From Sandaracinus amylolyticus (lineage in GTDB: Bacteria > Myxococcota_A > Polyangia > Polyangiales > Sandaracinaceae), in NCBI RefSeq assembly GCF_000737325.1, contig NZ_CP011125.1, forward strand, positions 9,610,001 to 9,674,000: a DNA stretch of 64,000 bases, in the 5' to 3' direction. The translations under genes were made by a program, and so were the position numbers. Each line of letters begins with the position of its first letter. The stretch's first letter is position 1. Positions 46,811 to 55,000 of this stretch are shown in pieces. Below the pieces are notes generated by a model, which saw nothing but the letters and a program-made list of their open reading frames with translations, was not told the origin of the DNA and did no database searches.

Positions 46811-48031
46811 ATGCAGCACGACGTCATCGTGATCGGCGGTGGTCCCTCCGGGTCGACCACCGCGAACCTCCTCGCCCAGGCGGGCTTCCGCGTGCTGGTG
46901 CTCGAGCGCGAGGTGTTCCCGCGCTTCCACATCGGCGAGAGCCTCCTGCCCTGTGACCTCGAGGTGTTCCGCCGGCTCGGCGTCGATCCCGACCAGCACG
47001 GCTTCCTCTACAAAGCGGGCGCCGAGTTCCTCGACGAGCGCATCGGCGGCCACACCGAGTACCTCTTCGCCGACGCGCTGCCCGGCACCGCGGATCACGC
47101 GTACCAGGTCGAGCGCGCGAAGTTCGATCACGTGCTGCTCCAGCGCGCCGAGGAAGTCGGCGCCGAGGTGCACCAGGGCGAGCGCGCGCTCGAGATCGCG
47201 ATCGAGGCCGATCGTGTGCTCGTGAAGAGCGATCGCGCGAGCTACGAGGCGCGTTATCTCGTCGACGCGACGGGCCAGGACGCGGTGCTCGGCCGTCGCG
47301 CCAAGACGACGAAGCAGCTCGTCGACTTCGGTCTCGCCGCGACGTTCTCGCACTTCGAGGAGCTCGATCCCGCGATCGATCGCGAGCTCTGCGAGACGAC
47401 GAAGGGCAACATCAAGGTCCTCTTCGTCGACGACGGCTGGTGCTGGGCGATCCCGCTCGGCGGTCGTCGCATCTCGATCGGGCTCGTCTCGCGCCGCAAG
47501 GGCATCCAGAGCGCGTGGCTCGAGGAGACGATCGCGCGCTCCCCGTTCCTCTCGCGCGTCACGAAGGGCGCGACGCGCCACCGTCGCCCCGGGATGCTCG
47601 CGAGCTTCTCGTTCCACAACGAGAAGCAGCACGGCGCGCGATGGTCGTGCACCGGTGATGCGGCCTGTTTCCTCGACCCGGTGTTCTCGAGCGGCGTGTC
47701 GCTCGGCATGGTCGGCGCGTCGCACCTCGTCGACGCGCTCGTCGCCGCGCTGCGCGAAGGGCGCGAGGCCGATCCCGCGCTGATGGACGCGCACGCGAAG
47801 CACGTGGGGCACGCCTACGACGTCTTCGCGACGCTGATCAACAGCTTCTATCACACGGGTCTGCTGCACGGGCTCTTCTTCGCGCCCGAGCAGGACCCGA
47901 TGCTGCGCAAGGGGCTCACGAGCGTGCTCGCGGGCGACGTGTGGCGCGACGACAACCCGTTCCAGCAGAAGCTCATGAGCAGCAAGCGCCGCGTGATCTC
48001 GCTGCCGCCCACGGTGAACGGTCCGGCTTGA
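46811..48031 (+). CDS. Flavin-dependent halogenase-fold oxidoreductase
   Basis: A 406-residue FAD enzyme. The dinucleotide motif is GGGPSG (residues 9-14), the next motif is FPRFHIGESLLP, and a WxWxIP motif is seen at residues 210-215 (GWCWAIPL), the mark of the flavin-dependent halogenase family. A later GDAACFLDPVFSSGVSLG segment binds FAD. It is shorter than tryptophan halogenases (about 520) and closer in length to phenolic halogenases and geranylgeranyl-reductase-type enzymes. Xanthomonadin-like pigments carry bromine, so halogenation of an aryl head group is possible; simple oxidation is the alternative. The lysine needed for hypohalous acid activation could not be identified. Confidence 0.82.
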   Translation: MQHDVIVIGGGPSGSTTANLLAQAGFRVLVLEREVFPRFHIGESLLPCDLEVFRRLGVDPDQHGFLYKAGAEFLDERIGGHTEYLFADALPGTADHAYQVERAKFDHVLLQRAEEVGAEVHQGERALEIAIEADRVLVKSDRASYEARYLVDATGQDAVLGRRAKTTKQLVDFGLAATFSHFEELDPAIDRELCETTKGNIKVLFVDDGWCWAIPLGGRRISIGLVSRRKGIQSAWLEETIARSPFLSRVTKGATRHRRPGMLASFSFHNEKQHGARWSCTGDAACFLDPVFSSGVSLGMVGASHLVDALVAALREGREADPALMDAHAKHVGHAYDVFATLINSFYHTGLLHGLFFAPEQDPMLRKGLTSVLAGDVWRDDNPFQQKLMSSKRRVISLPPTVNGPA

Positions 48032-48193
48032 GAGCCGTCCGAATCGGCTCGGCCACGGAGAGCCCTCCCGTCCGCGTGCTGCGCACGCTCCCGTGCGGGC
48101 CCTCCGAGGCCGAGCACTCCTGCTGGCACTGAGTTGCAACGCCGCCCCGATGGGGCCACTGTTGCGCGCTTTTTCACGTCGGGGACGCGTCAG

Positions 48194-48454
48194 ATGAGCG
48201 AACTGGAACAGCAGATCAAGGAGCTGATCGTCGAGGCCCTGATGCTCGACGACGTGCGTCCCGAGGACATCGACAGCGACGCGCCGCTCTTCGTGACCGG
48301 CCTCGGCCTCGACTCGATCGACGCGCTCGAGCTCGCGATGGCGATCGACAAGAAGTTCGGCGTTCGCATCCGCGCCGACGACGAGCAGAACAAGCACATC
48401 TTCGCGAACGTGAAGAACCTCGCGGGGTACGTGCAGCAGCACAAGTCGAAGTGA
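48194..48454 (+). CDS. Acyl carrier protein
   Basis: An 86-residue ACP. The phosphopantetheine site is Ser41 in GLGLDSIDALELA, with the usual acidic helix II after it and a hydrophobic helix before (IKELIVEALML). Position 48194 is chosen as the start because it gives the usual ACP length. It lies within the ketosynthase cluster and presumably carries the growing polyene. The next gene starts at a GTG overlapping its stop. Confidence 0.93.
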   Translation: MSELEQQIKELIVEALMLDDVRPEDIDSDAPLFVTGLGLDSIDALELAMAIDKKFGVRIRADDEQNKHIFANVKNLAGYVQQHKSK

Positions 48455-49023
48455 CGCGCGCGCTGCGCGTCGCCCTCGTCGTGCTCAACGCGATCCTGGT
48501 GATCGCGTACCCGCTCGCGGTGTTCTACGGGCTGACGCACTTCGGCGCGCGCGCGGTCTCGATCATGGTGCTCGGGCTGATGGTGCCCGGGCTCGCGTGG
48601 CGGTTCCGCAAGGCCGATCGCGCGACGTTCTGGTCGGTGGTGCGGGTGCCCATCGCGATGCTGCTGCTGATCTTCGGCGGCATCGCGACCGACGATCGGC
48701 GCTTCCTGCTCGCGCTGCCGGTGATGATCAACGCGGTGCTGCTCGTGGAGTTCGGCAGCACGCTGCGCGCGGGCGCGACGCCGATGATCGAGCGCTTCGC
48801 GCGCATGCAGGAGCCCGAGCTCGACGAGGCGAAGCAGCGCCACTGTCGCCAGTGGACCTGGGCGTGGTGTGTCTTCTTCCTGCTCAACGGCGGCACGGCG
48901 GCCGCGCTCGCGCTGCTGGCACCCGTCTGGTGGTGGACGGTCTACACCGGGGGCCTCGCGTACGGGCTGATGGGCCTGATGTTCGCGGCCGAGTACCTCG
49001 TCCGCCGCCGGAAATTCGGGTGA
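48451..49023 (+). CDS. Polytopic membrane protein (COG4648-like)
   Basis: A 190-residue inner-membrane protein with about five hydrophobic helices (VALVVLNAILVIAYPLAVFY; AVSIMVLGLMVPGLAW; VVRVPIAMLLLIFGGIA; RRFLLALPVMINAVLLVEF; WCVFFLLNGGTAAALALLAP). It ends WWWTVYTGGLAYGLMGLMFA. It starts with GTG inside the end of the ACP gene. The size, helices and position next to ACP and KS genes resemble a membrane protein found in aryl polyene clusters, probably involved in moving or anchoring the pigment. The 'gyrase inhibitor' annotation used for this COG is not supported here. Confidence 0.75.
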   Translation: MTRALRVALVVLNAILVIAYPLAVFYGLTHFGARAVSIMVLGLMVPGLAWRFRKADRATFWSVVRVPIAMLLLIFGGIATDDRRFLLALPVMINAVLLVEFGSTLRAGATPMIERFARMQEPELDEAKQRHCRQWTWAWCVFFLLNGGTAAALALLAPVWWWTVYTGGLAYGLMGLMFAAEYLVRRRKFG

Positions 49024-49060
49024 GGCGCGGCCGGGATCGGCGCGCCGGGAGCCGGACACG

Positions 49061-49380
49061 GCCCCCGGAGCGCTCGAGATCGCGCGTCGGGATCCCGGAA
49101 TCGACCCCCAGAGCGTTCTGCGAGTCGTTTCCGAGGGTTGGACACGTCCTCCCGAACGCTCGGGGGGAACTGTCCGGATCTCGGAATCGTCCCCCCGAGC
49201 GCTCGGGGGGAACTGTCCGGATCTCGGAATCGTCCCCCCGAGCGCTCGGGGGGAACTGTCCGGATCTCGGAATCGGTGCCCCGAGCGCTCGGGGGGAACT
49301 GTCGGCGACCCGGACGGGAGCGCCCGAACGTTCGGTCCGTCGAGTCCGGGACCCGGACGAGCGATCGTGTTCGCTCTGGG
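49061..49380. repeat. 43-bp tandem array built on a 20-bp palindrome
   Basis: Units recur every 43 bp with palindrome centres starting at 49148, 49191, 49234, 49277 and 49320; units at 49191 and 49234 carry the perfect CCCCCCGAGCGCTCGGGGGG. The rest of each unit is GAACTGTCCGGATCTCGGAATCGT-like. More diverged copies lie at 49061 and 49102, and another near 49358. It fills the gap between two convergent genes and could terminate transcription from both sides. There is no spacer diversity, so it is not CRISPR. Confidence 0.8.
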
Positions 49381-49383
49381 GCC

Positions 49384-50745
49384 CTATTCCGACTGGAAGA
49401 GCGCTCTCAGGGACTCGCGGCGGAGCTTGCCCGTGCCGGGGTCGCGCGGGAGCGCGTCGACGATGCGGATGCGCCGCGGGATCACCACCGGATCGAGCCA
49501 CGGCAGGAGCGCGGCGCGGATCGTCTGCGCGGTGTGATCGGGCGCGACGACCGCGGCCCAGCTCTCCCAGCCGCGCGCACCGCCGACCTCGATCGCGAGC
49601 GCGGCCGCGTCGGACACGCCGGGGATCGCGAGCAGGCGCGCCTCGAGCTCCGCGATCGACACGCGCGTGCTGCCGACCTTGAGCACTCCGTCGACGCGAC
49701 CGAGGTGGTGGAAGCGCCCTTCGTCGAGCACCGCGACACGATCGCCGCCGACGTACGGGCGCGACACGCCGGGGTCGAGGAACGGCGAGTCGATCAGCAT
49801 CCGACCGCCCTCGCCTTCGCGCACCTTCACGCCCTCGAGCGGCGTCCACGGCGCCCCGGCACGATCACGCCACGCGATGCCGCCGGTCTCGCTCGAGCCG
49901 AGCACCTCGGTGACGCTCCACCCGAAGCGCTCGCGCAGATCCTCGGAGGTGTCGGCGGGCAGCGGCGCGCCCGAGCTGAAGACGCGCGCGACGCCCTCGA
50001 TGCGGCCCGGCTCGAGCACGCGCAGCGCGCGCAGGTGCGCGGGCACGCTGACGAGCACGCGCGTCTGATCGCGCGCGATCAGCTCGGCGAGCGGCTCGGC
50101 GTGGAGCACGGTCTCGCGCGCGAACGACGCGCCCGACACCAGCGGCACCAGCACGCCGAAGAGCAAGCCGTAGATGTGGTGCGGCGGCACCGTCGCGAGC
50201 ACGCGATCCCCGCGGCCGATCGCGAAGGTGCGCGCGAGGGTGCGCGCTTCGCCGACGAGCTGGCCCGCGGTCTTCGGGCACGCGGTCGGCGCACCGGTGG
50301 TGCCCGACGTGTAGACGACGACGATGCGGCGATCGCTCGCGAGCGGCGCGGGCGGCGCGTAGACCTCGCCGTTCGGCTCGGGGCGCGACGCCACGATCGC
50401 GCGCACGTCGAGGCCCGCCATGTCGTCGACGTCGTGCAGCACGGTCTGCACGGTGCCGCTCTTGCGCAGCGCGGTGACCATCGCGGGCTGCGCGTTCGGC
50501 GGCAGCGCGACGACGTAGCCGCGCTCCCACGCCGCGAGCATCGACGCCGCGAACAGATAGCGATCGTGGCAGACGAGCACGAGCTCGCTGCGCCCACCGC
50601 GATCGCCGCGCCCGAGCTCGGGCAGGTGCGCTGCGATCGCGCGCACGTCGGCCCAGAAGCGCGCGGCGCTGCGGGGCTCGGGACCGGTCGTGACGGGGTC
50701 GTGCGCCTGATGGCGTCCGAGCAGCGCCGGGAGCGAGTGGGTCAC
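49384..50745 (-). CDS. AMP-dependent acyl/aryl-CoA ligase (ANL superfamily)
   Basis: A 453-residue adenylating enzyme. The phosphate loop is VYTSGTTGAPTACPKT, followed by FSSGAPLP, SSETGGIAWR, the Asp-containing YVGGDRVAVL and the hinge region GRVDGVLKVGSTRVS. The C-terminal catalytic Lys is in DPGTGKLRRESL. It is shorter than typical CoA ligases (about 520) and resembles the ligase of aryl polyene clusters, which activates an aryl starter acid. The GTG at 50745 gives the usual start; the open frame upstream is Arg-rich. It converges on the KS-ACP operon across the 43-bp array. Confidence 0.88.
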   Translation of the reverse strand: MTHSLPALLGRHQAHDPVTTGPEPRSAARFWADVRAIAAHLPELGRGDRGGRSELVLVCHDRYLFAASMLAAWERGYVVALPPNAQPAMVTALRKSGTVQTVLHDVDDMAGLDVRAIVASRPEPNGEVYAPPAPLASDRRIVVVYTSGTTGAPTACPKTAGQLVGEARTLARTFAIGRGDRVLATVPPHHIYGLLFGVLVPLVSGASFARETVLHAEPLAELIARDQTRVLVSVPAHLRALRVLEPGRIEGVARVFSSGAPLPADTSEDLRERFGWSVTEVLGSSETGGIAWRDRAGAPWTPLEGVKVREGEGGRMLIDSPFLDPGVSRPYVGGDRVAVLDEGRFHHLGRVDGVLKVGSTRVSIAELEARLLAIPGVSDAAALAIEVGGARGWESWAAVVAPDHTAQTIRAALLPWLDPVVIPRRIRIVDALPRDPGTGKLRRESLRALFQSE

Positions 50746-50849
50746 GGGACGCGCGAACCATAGCAGGCGCGCGCGACGCGCCACGTGCCCGCACGCACGG
50801 CGACGCATCGGCACAACACGCGCGCAGACGAGCCGACATCGGGCGCTGC

Positions 50850-51497
50850 ATGGACGCCAGGATCTTGGTCGAGGTCACGGTCGCGCTCGTCGTGTCGAGC
50901 ATCGCGGGCGCGATCGCGTTCGTCTCGCGGCTGAGCTACGCGGGCACCGGTCGCTGGCTCGTCGCGCGCTTCGACGTGCTGAAGCCGCTCGGCGAGCTCG
51001 CGGCGAGCTCGAACGACGGCTCGGCGCTGCCGCGCGCGCTCGATGCGTGGGCGCGCTGCGCGATCGCGCCGATCATGGGCGACGACGAGTGGCTCGCGTC
51101 GTTGCCGGGCGAGACGCGGGTGATGCTCGCGCGCTGGTGGCGGATCGCGAACGGCCACGACGCCGTCGCGCGCGTGCAGGCGCTGCTCGCGACGCGATGC
51201 TGCGCGTGGGATCGAGTGCGCGCGATCCACGTCGTGATCGCGGCGAACCGCGCGGGCTACGTGACGCGGGAGTACACGCGCAGCGCGGTGCTGCACGCGT
51301 GCCGCGAGCTCCAGGCGGCGTATCCGTCGTTCGATGCGATCGCGTCGGAGTACCTCGTCGCGCGGCGGCGCTGGGCGCAGCTGCCCGCGGACGGCTCGGG
51401 CGACGACGCGTCCCAGCAGCGGTGCGTCGCGAACGTCGCGACGTTCCAGCGGCGCGACTGGGACGCCGTGCCCTTCCACCTGTTCTTGTGCGCGTGA
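50850..51497 (+). CDS. DUF1266-like protein with N-terminal membrane helix
   Basis: A 215-residue protein. The N-terminal segment VEVTVALVVSSIAGAIAFVS is a membrane anchor. Residues about 112-175 match the DUF1266 pattern (CAWDRVRAIHVVIAANRAGYV, ACRELQAAYPSFDAIASEYL, ARRRWAQL), a helical domain of unknown function often found in Gram-negative bacteria. The final segment has two conserved-looking Cys. It starts 105 bases from the ligase gene, divergent from it. No function can be given. Confidence 0.7.
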   Translation: MDARILVEVTVALVVSSIAGAIAFVSRLSYAGTGRWLVARFDVLKPLGELAASSNDGSALPRALDAWARCAIAPIMGDDEWLASLPGETRVMLARWWRIANGHDAVARVQALLATRCCAWDRVRAIHVVIAANRAGYVTREYTRSAVLHACRELQAAYPSFDAIASEYLVARRRWAQLPADGSGDDASQQRCVANVATFQRRDWDAVPFHLFLCA

Positions 51498-51508
51498 GGA
51501 GGTCGGTG

Positions 51509-51946
51509 ATGGCTCGAGCTCTCGTGATCGCGGCGATCGCCGCGAGTCTCTTCGTCGCGTCGAGCGCGATGGCGCAGCACAGCGGCGGCAGCTTCGGCGG
51601 CGGGCACTGGCACGGTGGCGGCGGACACCACGGCGGTGGCGGCGGCTATCACGGCGGTGGCTATCACGGCGGTGGCTTCCACGGCGGCGGCTTTCACGGC
51701 GGTGGCTTTCACGGCGGTGGTGTGCACGGAGGAGGCGGCGGCGGATCGGGCGCGGGCTCGCTGTACGGGATCGTCACGATCATCGGGGTGATCGGGCTCG
51801 GCCTGGTCGGCGTCGTCGCGGGAGGGATCGTCGAGCGCCGCTGCCGGGAGAGCGCGCCGCGAGCGCGCTGTCGCTTCCGGACGTGCGCGCACTGCGGCGC
51901 GGTGATCGACGCATCGCTCGAGCGGTGCCCGCGCTGCGGTGGCTGA
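51509..51946 (+). CDS. His/Gly-repeat protein with membrane helix and zinc ribbon
   Basis: A 145-residue protein. GAGGAGG about 6 bases upstream supports the ATG at 51509. A signal peptide (IAAIAASLFVASSAMAQ) is followed by about 60 residues of (Y/F/V/H)HGGG repeats (about 27-80), with many His able to bind Zn, Cu or Ni. A membrane helix (LYGIVTIIGVIGLGLVGVVAG, about 86-106) leads to a short tail with Cys pairs CAHC and CPRC (about 125-145), a zinc ribbon. The repeats are encoded by near-identical 15-bp DNA units. A metal-sensing or metal-transfer role is likely but unproven. Confidence 0.75.
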   Translation: MARALVIAAIAASLFVASSAMAQHSGGSFGGGHWHGGGGHHGGGGGYHGGGYHGGGFHGGGFHGGGFHGGGVHGGGGGGSGAGSLYGIVTIIGVIGLGLVGVVAGGIVERRCRESAPRARCRFRTCAHCGAVIDASLERCPRCGG

Positions 51947-52090
51947 CGGCCGCGTGAGCCGCGCTGCGGCTGGCCCGAGATCGTGATCGGCGCGGGCCGA
52001 GCGCGATCGCGCGCGCGGTCACGCGCTGTCGTGGTGGTGTGTGCACGAGCCGACCGAACTGAGTGCTCCGATCGGGGCGTGCGTGCGTGC

Positions 52091-55000
52091 TCAGCGTGGT
52101 GTGATCGAGAAGAAGCGGATCTCGCCGGTGTTCGCCGTAACGCTGTCGATCACCCGGAGATGCCACGTCCCGTTCGCGCCGGGCGAGCCGAGGCGCAGCG
52201 CGCCCCGCCAAGTGAAGTCGCGCGCAGTGCTACTGCTCGGGCTCGTGAGCGTGCGTGTCGCGCCCGAGGGCGTGACGAGCACGACGCGCAGGTCGCCACG
52301 GCGCCGGTGCGCCACCTCGACCGCCACGCCCACCTCGATCGAGCCCTCGCCACCGATGACGTCGATTTCGGTCGTAACGCCGGTCGTGCTCGCATCGGGG
52401 ATCGCGAGTGCGAGATCGCAGCGACCGTCGTGCTCGATGCCGACCTCCTCCGCGAGCTCGCATCGATCGACGAACGTCTGTCCGTTCGTGCCGCACACCG
52501 TCGGGTCGGGCTCGCCGCGCCAGCACGCGTCGTCGCGCGCGGGCGCCGGCGCGCTCACGGCGAGCCACACCGTGGTGTGGTCGTTCGACGCGACGTCGTC
52601 CGAGGAGAGCGTGATGCCAATCTCGTGCTCGCCTTCTGCGCTCGGCTGCACGCGAATCGTGTACGCGACGCGCTCGCCCGGCGCGATCACGCGTGCGTCG
52701 AACCATGCGACGCCCGCCGAGTCGGGCGCCCATGCGGCGCCGACGACGTCGAGAATCGCGATCGACTTCGGCGTGGACACGAGGACGTTTCCGACCTCGG
52801 TGCCGACGGTTCCGACGTTCACGACCTCGAGCGTGATCGTGCGTACCTCGTCGATCACGCCCGTGGGCTGCGCGACCGACCCGAACGCGATGCGATCACG
52901 GGTCGGACCGTGGAGCTCGACGGCACGACCCCACACGACGCCATTGGTCCACGTCGACATCCACGACGACGCCGACGACGCGCTCACCGGCGTGCGCAGC
53001 ACGAGCCGCAGCGACGGAAGGGACGCCCCGGGCGCGACGGCGCTCGAGTGGACGCACACGACGCTCGTCGCAGCGCGACACACCCACCCAGCGCCCGCGC
53101 TCGACTCGAGCACGAACGGAGCGGGCAGTGCGTGCTCGAACACGACCCCGCTCCCCTCGCTCGTGCCGTCGTTCGTGACCACGACGTCGACGGCGAAGGG
53201 CTCGCCTCCGGTCGTGGAGCTCGGGCTCGAGACCGTCGCGCGGAAGAGCGGCGCGGTCGCGTCGGCGATCACGGTGATCCGACCGCTCGCCGAGAGCCCG
53301 GAGGGATCGCGGACCGCGTAGTACACGGTGTCGCTTCCCGCCGACGCGCGCGAGCGATAGGAGCACTCGCTCTGCGCGCAGCGGATGTCTCCCATCGACG
53401 GAGTGAGCGTCGTGACGGTGAGCGGGTCTCCGTCCGGGTCGCTCGCGTTCGAGAGCACGTCGAGACGCACCGCGCCGAACGGCGCGACGCGCACGACGAA
53501 GTCGCGCGCGCTCGGCGCGCGGTTCGTGTCGATCGACACGCTCACGCGCGCCCGCGCGCGGAGCCCGTACGCGTCGGTGATCTCGTACTCGAACGAGTCC
53601 TCGCGAACGTCGCTGCGCGTCGTCGAGTACTGGCACTGGCCAGCGGGATCGCACGCCACGGTGCCGTGCGCGGGCTGCGTCCACGACACGACACGGAGCG
53701 CATCGCCGTCATCGTCGCGATCGTTCAAGAGCACCCGCACGGACCCGATTCGCTGAACGACCGCGATCGCATCGTCGGCGGCGCTCGGCGCGCGATTGCC
53801 GCGCACCGTGCTCGTGGTGGTCGCTTCGCGACCCGACGTGGTGCGCGCGAACGCGGTCACCTGGTGTGTCCCGCCCGGCACGCTCGGAAACGTCGCGCGG
53901 AAACGGCCCGAGCCATCGAGCGTCGCGAGCACGCGCTGATCCCCGAGCGCGAGCTCGACCTGCTCCACGTGATCTCGCCCGTCACGGTCCGTCCAGGGCA
54001 GGAACGGGATCGCGGGCGCAGCCCAGTCGATCGTCTGACAGCGCCCTCCGGTCGCGTCGGTGATGTGGCGCAGCGGGCTCGATGGATCGCACTCCGAGAT
54101 CGCGTCGATCGCGCCGCGATCGAGCAACGCCTCGATCGCGGGCGTGAAGTCGTCGCGACAGATCGACGTCCGGCGGCCTCCGGTGATGCTGGCTATCTCG
54201 TAGAGATTCGCCGCGCGACCGAACGGCGCGAGCTGCGTATCGCACGGGGACGACTCGGGACGCCCGGGCGCGCCCTCGGGGGCGATCACGTGCACCTCGG
54301 CGGCACGACCGAAGACGCGATCGAGGTCGTGAAGCACCGTGACGACACCGAGGGGCCTCACGTCGTGATCGGTCACGACGAGCACGCGCAGCGCGCTGTC
54401 GCGTCGTGCCCACGCCGCGAGCTCGAGCTGCCGCGAGCTGATCGCGCGCATCGGAGACTCGCCGCCGAACGAGTGCTGCAGATGTGTCGCGCGCGGATCT
54501 GCGCTCAGGGCCGTGCCGGCGAGCCAGCTCTCACCCGACACCAAGAGGACGCGCGTGTGCGCCTCGTTCGACGCTGCGAGAATCGTCATCGCGCGCGCGA
54601 GCGCCTCGCGCGCGCGACCGAGCCGGTCGTCGACGATGATGACGAGATCCAGCGCCGCCGGCTGCGCGGCTCGTCCGACGCCGTGCACGACCGTGCCGGC
54701 GCGGATGGCCGCGGCGAGCGGCGAGTCGCCATCCTCGCTCACGTGATCGCGGCCAGACGACACGAGGTACGCGACGCGTCGTCCTTCGGGCTGCGCCGCG
54801 AAATGCGTGTTCATCGCGGCGAGCACGTCGTCGTACGTGAGTTGCGCGTTCTCGACCCGGCACGTCATGCCCGCGCTGGGCAGTGGCGCGAACGCCGTGG
54901 AGCGGCCGCCGTAGCCGGAGTCGGAGCACGCGGTGGTCGCGACGAGCGCGATCGTCTCGTCGGGATCGGCGAGCCCATCCGCGTCCAGATCGGCCGCGGG

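Noticed and set aside
48124-48138. Sigma-54-like element TGGCACTGAGTTGCA before the ACP gene
   Set aside because: The GG and GC are one base too close (9 instead of 10 between them), and no enhancer-binding protein gene lies near.
49061-49380. CRISPR array
   Set aside because: Units are contiguous near-identical repeats with no unique spacers, and no cas genes are nearby. The same holds for 36118-36434.
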